A DNA stretch of 64,000 nucleotides from Sphaerothrix epifaneia (GCF_042788235.1 NZ_JBHZOL010000100.1:1-64000); one strand, 5' to 3'. Numbered from the stretch's first letter, positions 44,490-53,739 are shown. Notes: generated from the letters alone by a model not told the origin. Made by a program: numbers and translations.

Positions 44490-44714
44490 AGCCGCTAGTC
44501 TCTAGCTTCCAAACCACTTTTCTATTAAAAACGATGGGCTGGTCAAGTAGCTAACTAGGCCAACCTGGGTGAAAACGTCCCTTTAAATACAGCTTGACTC
44601 GGTCGCTTTCTTTAACTTGTTTTTATGCTGACGAGTCTGCTCAGTTTAAAGCGCAAGAGGTCGTAGTCAGAGAAGGCTCCTTTGCGCTGGGGCTGAAGCG
44701 TAAAAAGGGGGATT

Positions 44715-46208
44715 ATGGGCGACAAAGTGCTTTTTTGGGGCGTTTTACTTTTTCTGTTTGCCACCCTAGGGGTAGGGGTTTGGGCCGCTAAACAGATTAA
44801 AGGCGACAGTGTCAACTACCTAGTTGCAGGGCGCGGTTTAGTGTTGCCCTTGGCGGCAGCAACGCTGATGGCACAATCGGTAGATTCAAATGCAACGCTA
44901 GGCAATACCGATTTGGCGGCTGAATTTGGCTTTTGGGCAGGTGCATCGCTGCCCGTTGGTCTAGCGCTGTGTTTGTTTTTAACGGCGCTGTTTTTTGCCA
45001 AGCCTTTAAACCGGATGGGGCTAATTACTTTACCCGACTTTTACCGGGTGAAATATGGACGCATCACTGAATTTGTCGCCTCTATTGTGATGGTGCTGAG
45101 CTTTTCGTTTTTGCTGGCAGGCAACCTGGTCGCAGGCGGCTATTTGTTTCAAGCCTTTTTAGGCACCAGCTACTTAGCAGGGGTGATGCTAATTGCCACG
45201 GTGGTTTTTATCTACACGGCTAGCGGTGGCTTATTTGCTGTGGCCTATACCGATGCTATTCAAGTGTTGATTGCCCTGGTTGGCTCACTCTTATTGTTTG
45301 CCTTTCTAGGTACTACCTTTGGGCTAGACATGCCTCCCGGTATGGGGCCGTTGGCGTTTGAGCAGCTTACCAACCCCGCTTCCGGTGCTTTGATCAACTG
45401 GGCAACGTTGCTGGCTTTGGGTTTGGGCGATATCGTCGCTATTGATTTTATGGCGCGTGTCTTTGCTGCAGATAGCCCTGAAACGGCTCAGAGAGCTTGC
45501 TTTATTGGTTCTTTCGGCACGTTGCTAATTGGTGTACCTTTTTCGATCATGGCGCTTTCAGCCCCGCGTATTTTGGAGCAAGCAGGCATCACGCCCGATG
45601 GGCCGTTGCTGTATGCGCTATTGCAGGGGGTGGTGCCGCCTGTTTTAGGCTTACTGGTTATTGCCGCCATTCTTTCTGCTTCGCTTTCAACGGCAGATGG
45701 TGCCATTTTGGGGACATCTTCAGTCATGGCTCACAATGTTTTGGGCATTCGTCATGACGACCATCATGCTGAGGGAGATAAGCTGCTATTGCTGACGCGA
45801 GTTATGGCAGTCGTGGTTACGCTGCTCGGCGTTTTCTTTGCCTTGCGGGTACCGCAAACAGGGGTTTTGCTGCTGCTGGCTTTTGATATGGGGTTTGCGG
45901 GCTTATTAGTTCCTTTAGCGGGGGGATTATTTTGGCCCAAAGCAACGCGTGAAGGGGCTTTGGCCTGCATTGTTTTAGGTTCAATCACCCGTCTGACTCT
46001 GTTTGCGCTGATGCCCACCACATTTGGCATTGAAAATACGCTGTTTTATCTTCCCAATTCGCTGTTTACCGCAGAGTTTGATGGCATTCCTACCTTGCTC
46101 AGTCCGCTGATTGGGCTGGTTGCGTTTGTCGTTATTTCCCACCTAACGTACAAAGGGGCAACAGCTACAGCAGATGTGCCTGAACGCCAGCTTCAGCAAC
46201 TTAGCTAG
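44715..46208 (+). CDS. Sodium:solute symporter (SSS family)
   Basis: A 497-residue membrane protein with about 13 predicted spans and the SSS-type Na2-site segment AAILSASLSTADGAILGTSSVMAH. An AAGG-rich ribosome site (AAGGGGG) precedes the ATG at 44715. SSS proteins import amino acids, sugars, urea, pantothenate or monocarboxylates with sodium. Its proximity to urate genes raises the possibility of a nitrogen compound, but no sequence feature names the substrate. Confidence 0.92.
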   Translation: MGDKVLFWGVLLFLFATLGVGVWAAKQIKGDSVNYLVAGRGLVLPLAAATLMAQSVDSNATLGNTDLAAEFGFWAGASLPVGLALCLFLTALFFAKPLNRMGLITLPDFYRVKYGRITEFVASIVMVLSFSFLLAGNLVAGGYLFQAFLGTSYLAGVMLIATVVFIYTASGGLFAVAYTDAIQVLIALVGSLLLFAFLGTTFGLDMPPGMGPLAFEQLTNPASGALINWATLLALGLGDIVAIDFMARVFAADSPETAQRACFIGSFGTLLIGVPFSIMALSAPRILEQAGITPDGPLLYALLQGVVPPVLGLLVIAAILSASLSTADGAILGTSSVMAHNVLGIRHDDHHAEGDKLLLLTRVMAVVVTLLGVFFALRVPQTGVLLLLAFDMGFAGLLVPLAGGLFWPKATREGALACIVLGSITRLTLFALMPTTFGIENTLFYLPNSLFTAEFDGIPTLLSPLIGLVAFVVISHLTYKGATATADVPERQLQQLS

Positions 46209-46260
46209 GCGTCTGTATAATAGTTAATTCAGCCACTATGTCTGAGTCAATTTTGTTAGG

Positions 46261-46292
46261 GATGCTGCTTTGGTGCAACGCTTGGCAGCATC
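46261..46292. repeat. Hairpin in the SSS/flavin reductase convergent gap
   Basis: GATGCTGC (46261-46268) pairs with GCAGCATC (46285-46292) across a 16-base loop. It lies 52 bases after the symporter stop codon. No T-run follows, so it is at most a weak terminator or RNA end structure. Confidence 0.4.
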
Positions 46293-46339
46293 TCTGGGCT
46301 ATCATCGCGGTGGCTACCAGCGTTGAGAGCCTTCAATGG

Positions 46340-46358
46340 CTGCCAGCCGCTGACAGAA
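46340..46358. repeat. Dispersed repeat copy B with heptamer-like tail
   Basis: This is an 18/19 match to 40171-40189. It is followed at 46362-46395 by pyrimidine-rich units (TTCTTTCTGCCCTCAGCCTTCTGTC) like the short tandem heptamers common in cyanobacterial intergenic DNA. Confidence 0.5.
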
Positions 46359-46398
46359 CAGCTTTCTTTCTGCCCTCAGCCTTCTGTCTTTGGCTGTA

Positions 46399-47034
46399 TT
46401 AGCTGGGTCTTTCTAGACAAACTTTTTCGCCAATTTTGGCATATTCAACCGGGCCACCCATGCGGGTGATAGGCTGCATCTTCACAGTATCGACTAAGCC
46501 CAAGTCATCTCGATACAGATCTGGTCGAATATGAAATCGCAGCACCTCTCCGAGAACCATGACGTTTGTTGCCCCTTCTACGGGTACCAACTGAGTAACT
46601 TTGCACTCCATGGCCACGGTTGCGGCGGCTACTCTGGGGGGGCGCACATCTACTGAGGCAACCGCTTTTAGCTGGGTTTGCTCAAACTCATTAACGCCGT
46701 AGGGCCATTCAGTCGCCGTTTTCACCATTGCTGCGGCTAAGGACTCATCGGCAACGTGGCAAACAAATTCAGGGATAGCTTTAACGTTGCGCAGCGTGTC
46801 TTTTTCCTGCGGCGATCGCCGTCGATAGGCAACCGAAAACATAATGGTGGGCGGAAATCCAGCAACGGCATTAAAAAAAGAATAGGGCGCTAGATTGGGA
46901 ATTCCCTCAGCGCTGAGGGTGGAAACCCAGGCAATGGGGCGGGGAGCCACCACGCTGGTGAGTAAGTGGTAAGGCGCTGGCTCCTCCATTTCGGCAGGAA
47001 CAAACGAAAGCATGGCAGGCTGTGCCGAAGTCAT
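46399..47034 (-). CDS. Flavin reductase-like domain protein
   Basis: A 211-residue protein of the flavin reductase-like (DIM6/NTAB) fold that binds FMN. Family segments are SVVAPRPIAWVSTLSAEGIPNLAPYSFFNAVAGFPPTIMFSV and KDTLRNVKAIPEFVCHV. The start is placed at the ATG at 47034; a GTG at 47091 is in frame and would add 19 residues with no family match. It may reduce flavin or act as an FMN oxidoreductase of unknown substrate. It is convergent with the SSS gene. Confidence 0.88.
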   Translation of the reverse strand: MTSAQPAMLSFVPAEMEEPAPYHLLTSVVAPRPIAWVSTLSAEGIPNLAPYSFFNAVAGFPPTIMFSVAYRRRSPQEKDTLRNVKAIPEFVCHVADESLAAAMVKTATEWPYGVNEFEQTQLKAVASVDVRPPRVAAATVAMECKVTQLVPVEGATNVMVLGEVLRFHIRPDLYRDDLGLVDTVKMQPITRMGGPVEYAKIGEKVCLERPS

Positions 47035-47171
47035 GGGCAAATCACCAGAAGCGAGATTGGCAAAATTAAGCCGCAAAGGCAGGACGGACACTGTACCCTA
47101 AAGGGCTGCGCCATCTAAAGACAGTGCCCGCCTGCTTAATTTCAGCATTGAGTGCTGAGGTCTGCGCTCTG

Positions 47172-48005
47172 TTATAAGGCTGATTCTGGTAGCTCTGGCG
47201 GCTCAGCATCAAACCATTTACGGTAAATTTCAGCGTAGGTACCGTTTTCAATCAGGGTGCCAAGAGCTTCGTTGACAGCCTCTACATTTTCAGAGTCGCT
47301 GGGCAGGGCGATGCCATAAAACTCTTCTGTAAGCAGTTCGCCGACCACTTCTAGTCCTTGGAGGTTGCCAGAGGCGATCGCATCTAAGGTTACAGGTGCA
47401 TCGTTGATGACGGCGTCAACATTGCCGTTTGCCAGTTCTTGTAGCGCTAGCGGTGCGGAGTCGAAAGTTGTAATCGTAGCGCCCGGAATTTCGGCGGCTT
47501 TTTCAGCCCCGGTGGTGCCAATTTGCACCGCAATTCTTTTGTTTTCTAAATCTTCTAGCGAGGCGACCGCTTCGGGGGCGTCTTCACGGACGGCGATCGC
47601 CAGCCCTGCAACAAAGTAAGGTCGCGAGAAATCAACCGTTTCTTCGCGTTCCTGGGTGATGGTAATTGCGCTAATGGCAGCATCTACCGTGCCTGCCTGC
47701 AAAGCGGGGATAATGCCGTCAAAGGGCAAACTTTCAAACTCCACCGTCAGTCCGGCTTCTTCGCCAATGGCTGTCATCAGGTCAATGTCAAAGCCTTCTA
47801 GATCCCCTGAGGCGGACTGAGATTCAAAGGGCGGAAAAGCGGGTTCTGTGGCTACGCGCAGGGTGCCGCCAGCACTGTCACTGGTAGCGTCCCCCGCCTC
47901 ACTGGTAGTTGGTTCACTCCCGCCACCACAGGCTGCTAAGACCAGAGATGCACTCAGCCCTAGCGCAAATCCTTTGACAAAGCGAGATCGGCTGATATTC
48001 AACAT
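47172..48005 (-). CDS. Amino-acid ABC transporter substrate-binding lipoprotein
   Basis: A 277-residue lipoprotein. The signal ends in a lipobox LVLAAC (cysteine near residue 26), then a Ser/Glu-rich linker and a type II binding fold of the polar amino-acid family: LRVATEPAFPPFESQ, LEGFDIDLMTAIGEEAGL and DAAISAITITQEREETVDFSRPYF. These bind amino acids such as glutamine, histidine or arginine outside the inner membrane. An ABC ATPase gene is divergent 249 bases away, but no permease gene lies between or beside them. Two CTTAAC direct repeats lie just upstream of the start. Confidence 0.93.
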   Translation of the reverse strand: MLNISRSRFVKGFALGLSASLVLAACGGGSEPTTSEAGDATSDSAGGTLRVATEPAFPPFESQSASGDLEGFDIDLMTAIGEEAGLTVEFESLPFDGIIPALQAGTVDAAISAITITQEREETVDFSRPYFVAGLAIAVREDAPEAVASLEDLENKRIAVQIGTTGAEKAAEIPGATITTFDSAPLALQELANGNVDAVINDAPVTLDAIASGNLQGLEVVGELLTEEFYGIALPSDSENVEAVNEALGTLIENGTYAEIYRKWFDAEPPELPESAL

Positions 48006-48029
48006 GGATTTTGTCTAAGTCTCCTCACC

Positions 48030-48046
48030 GTTAAGTTTTGGTTAAG
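48030..48046 (-). promoter_or_regulatory. CTTAAC direct repeats, Pho-box-like
   Basis: On the minus strand, CTTAACCAAAA is followed by CTTAACGG, an 11-base period like the CTTAACCT repeats bound by cyanobacterial SphR. Only two units are present and they are 24-40 bases upstream of the start codon. Regulation by phosphate is a possibility, not a claim. Confidence 0.35.
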
Positions 48047-48254
48047 TAAGCATTCTAAACGCGATCGCCCTTAATGTCCTATCGCGTTCTTGCGATCGGA
48101 TGCAGCCAGCTAGCATACAGAAGCCATGATTTAAGCCAATTTCCAGACGATAAGTATCACAGTCGTTAACGCAAATACGGTATGAGGGTAATCAGGGTGC
48201 TATGCTAGCTGCCAGCTTATTGCGAGTGCCTATTTTTTCGAGGATGCTGACGCT

Positions 48255-49019
48255 ATGCCCAATGATATGCCAGCCATTTTGTTCCGCAATTTAGAAAAAT
48301 ATTATGGATCGCTACACGTACTGAGGGGTATTAGCGGGCAAATTCACAAGGGCGAAGTGGTGGCGATTATTGGGTCTTCGGGCTGTGGCAAAAGTACGCT
48401 GTTGCGCTGCTTTAATCGGCTAGAGCAAATCAACGGTGGCCAGCTAGTTGTCAACGGTATTGATCTATCTAAGTCTGACCTCAGCCGCAAATACCTGCTA
48501 GAGCTACGAGCCAAGGTGGGCATGGTATTTCAGCAGTTCAATTTGTTTCCTCACATGAGCGTGATTGACAATCTTTCGTTAGCGCCGCGCAAGGTGTTAG
48601 GCAAGTCTAAGAGGGAAAGTCGAGAAACTGCTGAATTTTACTTAGACAAAGTGGGTCTGTCAGAAAAAGCCAGAGTCTTTCCTGACCAGCTCTCAGGCGG
48701 GCAAAAACAGCGGGTGGCGATCGCCCGTTCGCTCTGTATGCAACCTGAAATTATGCTGTTTGACGAGCCAACGAGCGCCCTCGATCCAGAACTGGTGGGC
48801 GAAGTTTTGCTGGTGATGAAGCAACTGGCCGAAGAAGGCATGACAATGGTTGTCGTTACCCACGAAATGCACTTTGCCAAAGGCGTTGCTAACCGGGTCT
48901 TTTTTCTCAACAAAGGCCAGGTTGAAGAAGAAGGCAATGCTCGCGAAGTGTTGAGCAATCCTAAAAGCGATCGCCTGCAAGCCTTTCTCAGCCGCATGAG
49001 TATGGCCGAAGTGGGTTAG
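48255..49019 (+). CDS. Polar amino-acid ABC transporter ATP-binding protein
   Basis: A 254-residue ATPase of the GlnQ/HisP type. Walker A is GSSGCGKST (near residue 38), the Q-loop is MVFQQFNLFPHMSV, the signature is LSGGQKQR, Walker B is IMLFDEPTSALDP, and the H-loop is VVVTHEMHFAKGVA. It powers import of the substrate bound by the neighbouring lipoprotein or a similar one. The permease expected in such operons is not found here. The ATG at 48255 is followed by a second possible ATG at codon 5. Confidence 0.95.
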   Translation: MPNDMPAILFRNLEKYYGSLHVLRGISGQIHKGEVVAIIGSSGCGKSTLLRCFNRLEQINGGQLVVNGIDLSKSDLSRKYLLELRAKVGMVFQQFNLFPHMSVIDNLSLAPRKVLGKSKRESRETAEFYLDKVGLSEKARVFPDQLSGGQKQRVAIARSLCMQPEIMLFDEPTSALDPELVGEVLLVMKQLAEEGMTMVVVTHEMHFAKGVANRVFFLNKGQVEEEGNAREVLSNPKSDRLQAFLSRMSMAEVG

Positions 49020-49025
49020 GCTGGC

Positions 49026-51035
49026 TTAGCTAGGGGTTGATTCGGGTTCTAGCGGTGGCTGGCTGGCTGCTTTTTGACCCGCCCCGTTGTTGTCTGGGCT
49101 GGGTGGAGTGGCTTCACCCGGTGGTGGCGGCGGTGGCGGATTGGCAATGGGTTGGGGCATGGGCACTTCTTCCACCGCAGGCAATCGCTCAATGGTGAGT
49201 TCTTGGCTAATACCGCCAGAGAGCCGTTTTAGCAGCTTTGGCTTGGGATCATGGAGTAAATAAATAATGCGATCGCCTGCTTGCCAGTCATCATTGGCTG
49301 CTACGAGCTGTAGCTTTTCATCTCGAATAATCAGCAAAGGCACCAGTTCGCCACTGCGCACCAGTGCTTTTAAGTGTGCCTGCTGAAACAAAAAGCCGTC
49401 CTGCCGCAAGCAGGTTTCGCCCAGCTTCACCGCCCCATCTTTAAGATAAGTATTCCAGGCTTTAATCGGCAGCTCTGTCACCAGCGCATGTTTTACCTTC
49501 GCGGTGGCACCATTGTCTTCTTGCGCTTTGTTCGTGCTGGGAAATACCGCCATCACCCGTGGTGGTTGAAACTCCTCCATCGCCCGCAGCGCTACAACCG
49601 CATTGACCTCCCCGTTATTGGTCATTGCCACAAATGTTCCGGCAGAGTCTAAGCCAGCTTCCTCCAGCACATCTGCATCTAAGGCGCTGCTGCTAAAAAC
49701 GGTAAAGCTGGCCTGCCGCGCCTGTTCACAGGCATCGGCATCAGTATCGATTAAAACAACCGATTCGCCATAGTCGCGAAATAGCCGAGCCACTAGCAAA
49801 CTCAGTGGATTGCAGCCAACAATGACCGCTCCCTGCGCCTGGGTTGAGGTAATGCGCAGGAGCCGCGCAAACCAACCTGCCGTAATCCCCTGTACCAGTA
49901 CCGTCATCAAAATTGTCAAGAAAACCAGCGCTTTAATGGCATCTCCCCCGTTGATGCCCCGCTCCGTTAAAAGAATGGCAAACAACGAAGCCACAGAGGC
50001 CGAAACAATACCGCGCGGTGCGACCCAGCTCAAAAAAATCTTTTGGCGCAAATTCAGGTCACTATTCCAGGTACACAGCACAATGTTGACCGGGCGCACG
50101 ACCACCATCAGCGTCACCACTGTAAAAACCGCTCCTTGGCCGAGGGCAAAAACGCTGGCAATAGAAAGATCGGCGGCTAGCAAAACAAACAAAACCGATA
50201 CCGCTAGAATCGTTAGCTGCCCCTTAAATCGCCGCAGGAGGCGTTCGTCGGGTACCGAGAGGGCGCGAACGACAATTCCAGCAACCACGGTAGCCATCAA
50301 GCCAGATTCATCGCGAATAGATTGGGCTAAGCCAAACAATCCCCACAGACCCGCCAAAACCACCAGGTTACGCAGTTCTTCCGTTAAAAAATTGGCTCGT
50401 TTTAGGAAAATACCCAGTAGCGAACCGCCTAAAGCGCCAATCAGTGCGCCAATTCCTAGTCTCGCCAGCAGACCGCTCACCACGGCCAGCGGGTCGGCAT
50501 CGCCGTTAAGAATAATATCTAAAACGACAACGGCCAAAATAGCGCCGACTGGATCAATGAGAACCCCTTCACCTTCTAGGAGGGTGGCTACTTTGCGATC
50601 GACCTGTACCTGCCTGAGCAAAGGGTTGATGACCGTTGGCCCGGTGACAACCACCAAAGAGGCATAGAGAAACGCAATTGGCCAAGGGAACTCACTCAAC
50701 CAGTGAGCCGCCATCCCACCGCCAATGAGCGTAATGAAAATACCGAAAGTAACCAGATTTCGCAAGCTGCCGGAAACCCGCCCCAAATCTTTCAGTTCGA
50801 GGCTAAGGCCACCTTCAAACAGCACCAAAGCCACACTAAGGGCAACAATCACCTCTAAGCCGACGCCTAGCAGTTCAGGGTGGATGACGCCAAAGCCGTC
50901 ACGCCCTAACAAGATGCCAAAGGCCAGCAGAAAAATAATGCTCGGCACTTTAAGCCGCTCTGCAATCACCTGAGCACTAATGCCCGCTAGAACGGTTAAT
51001 ACAATCTGGAGCGTAATCTCAAAAGGAGTATCCAT
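49026..51035 (-). CDS. Cation/proton antiporter with C-terminal TrkA-N domain
   Basis: A 669-residue membrane protein. Residues 1-390 hold about 13 spans of a CPA-type Na+(K+)/H+ antiporter, with VVVTGPTVINPLLRQ and LEGEGVLIDPVGAILAVV as the ion-binding region. Residues about 400-530 form a TrkA-N/RCK-like Rossmann domain (GAVIVGCNPLSLLVARLF...VVLIDTDADACEQA). Its glycine loop is degenerate (GCNPLS in place of GxGxxG), which may affect nucleotide sensing. A TrkA-C-like part and a Pro-rich tail follow. It exports sodium or potassium for pH and salt balance. It is convergent with the ABC ATPase, 6 bases apart. Confidence 0.92.
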   Translation of the reverse strand: MDTPFEITLQIVLTVLAGISAQVIAERLKVPSIIFLLAFGILLGRDGFGVIHPELLGVGLEVIVALSVALVLFEGGLSLELKDLGRVSGSLRNLVTFGIFITLIGGGMAAHWLSEFPWPIAFLYASLVVVTGPTVINPLLRQVQVDRKVATLLEGEGVLIDPVGAILAVVVLDIILNGDADPLAVVSGLLARLGIGALIGALGGSLLGIFLKRANFLTEELRNLVVLAGLWGLFGLAQSIRDESGLMATVVAGIVVRALSVPDERLLRRFKGQLTILAVSVLFVLLAADLSIASVFALGQGAVFTVVTLMVVVRPVNIVLCTWNSDLNLRQKIFLSWVAPRGIVSASVASLFAILLTERGINGGDAIKALVFLTILMTVLVQGITAGWFARLLRITSTQAQGAVIVGCNPLSLLVARLFRDYGESVVLIDTDADACEQARQASFTVFSSSALDADVLEEAGLDSAGTFVAMTNNGEVNAVVALRAMEEFQPPRVMAVFPSTNKAQEDNGATAKVKHALVTELPIKAWNTYLKDGAVKLGETCLRQDGFLFQQAHLKALVRSGELVPLLIIRDEKLQLVAANDDWQAGDRIIYLLHDPKPKLLKRLSGGISQELTIERLPAVEEVPMPQPIANPPPPPPPGEATPPSPDNNGAGQKAASQPPLEPESTPS

Positions 51036-51523
51036 AGACGTCTCAGCAGGTGACAGCTACGGTTTCTACTCGGAACCCGCTCGGCAAAGCTCGATTCGCG
51101 CACCCAAACCTCGAAGCCAGTTGTTTAAGGGTCGGATCACTCTTGCAAGATGACAAAATGCTTCACTCCCCAGGGTAACGCGTCTAGTTCAGATGACAAC
51201 GGTGTACCCTGAGCAAGCCACTCTACAGGACAGTCTTGCTAGTATACCACCGCAAATTGACCTCCTTGGCTAGCCGATGGCTGAAACAGCGATGGTGGCT
51301 AGATAAGGCCGCAATTGTAGCTAGAGTTAAAAATAGAAGGCTTGGGGGCAGAGGGCAGAAGGAAAACTTGTCTGTCAACGGCTCAATGCTTGGGGCTACT
51401 GCTACACATGCCAGGTTTTGTGTGTTGGCCAATGGTTGATCGGTGGTTGATCGGTGGTTGGCTATTGTCGCTACCTGGATTTTCTAGATTCACTAGCGGG
51501 CTGCTCAAGGGTAAGCGATTTTG
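51036..51523. other. Intergenic region between the antiporter and mltA
   Basis: The 488 bases include a purine-rich GGGGGCAGAGGGCAGAAGG stretch at about 51343-51361 (the reverse strand reads like CTTCTGCC heptamer repeats) and an 11-base tandem repeat at 51434-51460. Short frames on both strands overlap each other and none is convincing. No gene is called. Confidence 0.45.
51434..51460. repeat. Tandem repeat, 11-base unit GGTTGATCGGT, 2.5 copies
   Basis: Two identical units of 11 bases are followed by a partial third (GGTTG). It is intergenic, with no assigned role. Slippage at such sites makes strain variation likely. Confidence 0.7.
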
Positions 51524-52711
51524 CTAGTTTTCTTTGAGAAGCAAATAGTAGAGTTGTCCTGAGGTGTTGATGAGTCCGGCGCGATCGCCCGCTGCTGCAC
51601 CACTACCCATAAACAAATCAACCCGCCCTGGCCCTCGAATAGCGCCGCCAGTGTCTTGATCGAGTACATAGCGACTGACCGTTTCTGCGACCCAGGTGCC
51701 ATCGGGCTGCGATACCGGCAGGGCTACGTTGATTAAGGCTAAAGCTCCAGGTGGCATGAGTGTTTTGTCTGTGGCAATCGAGCGGCCAGCCGTTACCGGA
51801 ACTGAAAGGGTGCCAATAGGAGGCGAACCATAGGTTTCTCGAAAAAAGACAAAGCGCTGATTGCGCGGTAGGTACACATCTAAATCAGCCGGAAACTGAC
51901 GAAAATAGTCGATTAAAACGGGTAGTGTCAGGTCTGCTTCAGCGATTTTGCCAGCGTCGATCAAGCTGCGGCCTATGCTGGTGTAGTTGTATTCTGTTCG
52001 TCCGGCATAGCCAACGCTCATTTGGGTGCCGTCCGTTAGCTCTAGCCGCGCTGAACCTTGCACCTGAATTAAAAAAGCCTGTAGGCGATCGCGTAGCCAC
52101 ACCAGTTCTAAGCCTCTCAGTCGCCCTTGGTTGCTTTGTAACGCGTCGTTGCCTTCTAGCTCAGTCCGGGTAGGATGCGGCAGCGGCCAGCTTTCTAAAT
52201 CCGGTGGCCGTCGATAAAGCGGATAGCGATATTCATCAGTGCGGACGCGGCTAGCCGGGTAGGACGGTTCAAAGTAACCTGTAAAGTCCACCGTTCCAGC
52301 GCCATCGTGCCCCACAGCTTGATACAGCGTAAATTCGCGTTCGACAGCCGCTTTCAATGCCGCAGGGGTAGGGCTAGTGCGAACTAACTGACGGAAACGT
52401 CTAAGACTGCGCTGAACGCGATCGCGGCTGATAGGAGCCACCGGATATTGGGCATATGCTGCCGCCGCCTGAGGCGTAGCCAAATAGTGCAGGCTATGAT
52501 CAATCGCTGCTAAAAGCGATCGCCAATCTGCCGCCGTCTGTTCGCTGCCCCAAAGCTCAGCATCGTACCCTAGCGGCGCAACTGCTATAGCTTGAGCGGC
52601 TGCAAAAGTGATGGGGCGGAGCGGCAGAGTCGCTAGGCTAGGACTTACTGACAAGCCAATCACTAGCCCAGCGCTAATTAAAAACCAAGCAAGGGATTTT
52701 AGATACTGCAA
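51524..52711 (-). CDS. mltA: Membrane-bound lytic murein transglycosylase A
   Basis: A 395-residue enzyme that cleaves peptidoglycan glycan strands to 1,6-anhydro products. A signal peptide (residues 1-27, LISAGLVIGLSVSPSLA) has no lipobox cysteine, so it is probably secreted or loosely bound. The MltA barrel has GYFEPSYPASR and VQGSARLELTDG. The C-terminal 3D domain is VLDQDTGGAIRGPGRVDLFMG, holding the expected catalytic aspartate. A small conserved gene lies 23 bases upstream on the same strand and is probably in the same operon. Confidence 0.94.
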   Translation of the reverse strand: MQYLKSLAWFLISAGLVIGLSVSPSLATLPLRPITFAAAQAIAVAPLGYDAELWGSEQTAADWRSLLAAIDHSLHYLATPQAAAAYAQYPVAPISRDRVQRSLRRFRQLVRTSPTPAALKAAVEREFTLYQAVGHDGAGTVDFTGYFEPSYPASRVRTDEYRYPLYRRPPDLESWPLPHPTRTELEGNDALQSNQGRLRGLELVWLRDRLQAFLIQVQGSARLELTDGTQMSVGYAGRTEYNYTSIGRSLIDAGKIAEADLTLPVLIDYFRQFPADLDVYLPRNQRFVFFRETYGSPPIGTLSVPVTAGRSIATDKTLMPPGALALINVALPVSQPDGTWVAETVSRYVLDQDTGGAIRGPGRVDLFMGSGAAAGDRAGLINTSGQLYYLLLKEN

Positions 52712-52734
52712 TGCCTGAATCTCTAGACTTTGTC

Positions 52735-52989
52735 CTAATATCGCTCGACGCTAGAGCTAAAGACAGGTTCCACGCGAATGCCGATAATCTTAGAGGGTCG
52801 AACCACCATATACTCCCCCGGATTGATTTTGGGCACAGGCACACTGATAAAGTCATCGGAGTGCGCTTTGGGCATTAGCTCGCCACTGTACCACTTCTGA
52901 AATTCTTGAACGGTTGAAAAGCGCACTTCCTCCCGGTGTCCGCCTTCCATAAGCATATGAATAATGTATTCGCTAGGTGTTCTTGGCAT
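52735..52989 (-). CDS. Small conserved protein upstream of mltA
   Basis: An 84-residue soluble protein beginning MPRTPSEYIIHMLMEGGHREEVRF and continuing WYSGELMPKAHSDDFISVPV and INPGEYMVVRPSKIIGIRVEP. I recall similar small proteins in many cyanobacteria but know no function. It is probably cotranscribed with mltA, which begins 23 bases downstream. No metal, nucleotide or DNA-binding motif is visible. Confidence 0.7.
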   Translation of the reverse strand: MPRTPSEYIIHMLMEGGHREEVRFSTVQEFQKWYSGELMPKAHSDDFISVPVPKINPGEYMVVRPSKIIGIRVEPVFSSSVERY

Positions 52990-53198
52990 ATTCAGTTGCT
53001 GGGTTGAATTTCACAGTCCTCATTATGGGCTGGCATGACTCAAAAATTTCACCTAATCGTCTAGTTAGCCGTTTAAATTCTGCCGCTGCTGGAACTGATC
53101 GGCTGGACTAAGCCACGTCCTCTGGTAAAACAACGGTAGAAAATCTTTAGATTTCGGAGCATGCTGTCAGAGCTAGATAAGGTTTCTGATGGAAAGCT

Positions 53199-53720
53199 AT
53201 GCGCCAAAAAGCTATGTTGCGTCAATCGGTTCGGTTCATTACGCCTCTATTTCTCGCCGTTGTTCTGCTCCTGTCTGCTTGTAGTGCTCCTAAAACGGAG
53301 TCTCGCTGGGAACAGGCTCAGTCTACTCAGCCAGCCGAAACTGTTTCGACGGATGCCGTTTTATCCGGTAGTCAGTTCAACTCGTTTTTTCCGCCTGAGG
53401 AAAACGGCTACGAACGTGTCTATACCCAAGAAAAATCTGGATTTGCTGAGGCCAAGCTGAAGCAAAACGGAACTGAGTTGGCTATGCTGGCTGTTTCAGA
53501 CACGGCTAACAATCCGTCAGCAGTGGCTAAGTATGAAAGCAGCGATCGCACAATTGCCGGATATCCGGCTGTGCTCTTAGGTGATACGGCAACCAGTATT
53601 TTGGTTGGCGATCGCATTCAGGTGAAAGTCCTCTCTAGAGACAGTTCATTTACGGCTGACGATCGAGAAGTCTGGCTACAAAAGTTTGACTTGGCCGGAT
53701 TAGAGCAATTAGTTAAATAA
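53199..53720 (+). CDS. Lipoprotein of unknown function
   Basis: A 173-residue protein. The signal peptide ends in a clear lipobox LLSAC (cysteine near residue 28), so the mature protein is probably anchored in a membrane facing the periplasm or lumen. The mature part starts with a Ser/Thr/Gln-rich linker and then a compact domain with SGSQFNSFFPPEENGYERVYTQEKSGFAEAKL and IAGYPAVLLG. A second ATG at 53214 is possible. The next gene starts 19 bases after the stop codon and is probably in the same operon. The family is not recognised. Confidence 0.8.
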   Translation: MRQKAMLRQSVRFITPLFLAVVLLLSACSAPKTESRWEQAQSTQPAETVSTDAVLSGSQFNSFFPPEENGYERVYTQEKSGFAEAKLKQNGTELAMLAVSDTANNPSAVAKYESSDRTIAGYPAVLLGDTATSILVGDRIQVKVLSRDSSFTADDREVWLQKFDLAGLEQLVK

Positions 53721-53739
53721 TTTAGGTAAGGAAAATCCC

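Noticed and set aside
49810..50667. 285-codon plus-strand frame opposite the antiporter gene
   Set aside because: The antiporter has clear membrane and TrkA features; the antisense frame is Thr/Arg/Pro-rich as expected from reverse reading of membrane codons.
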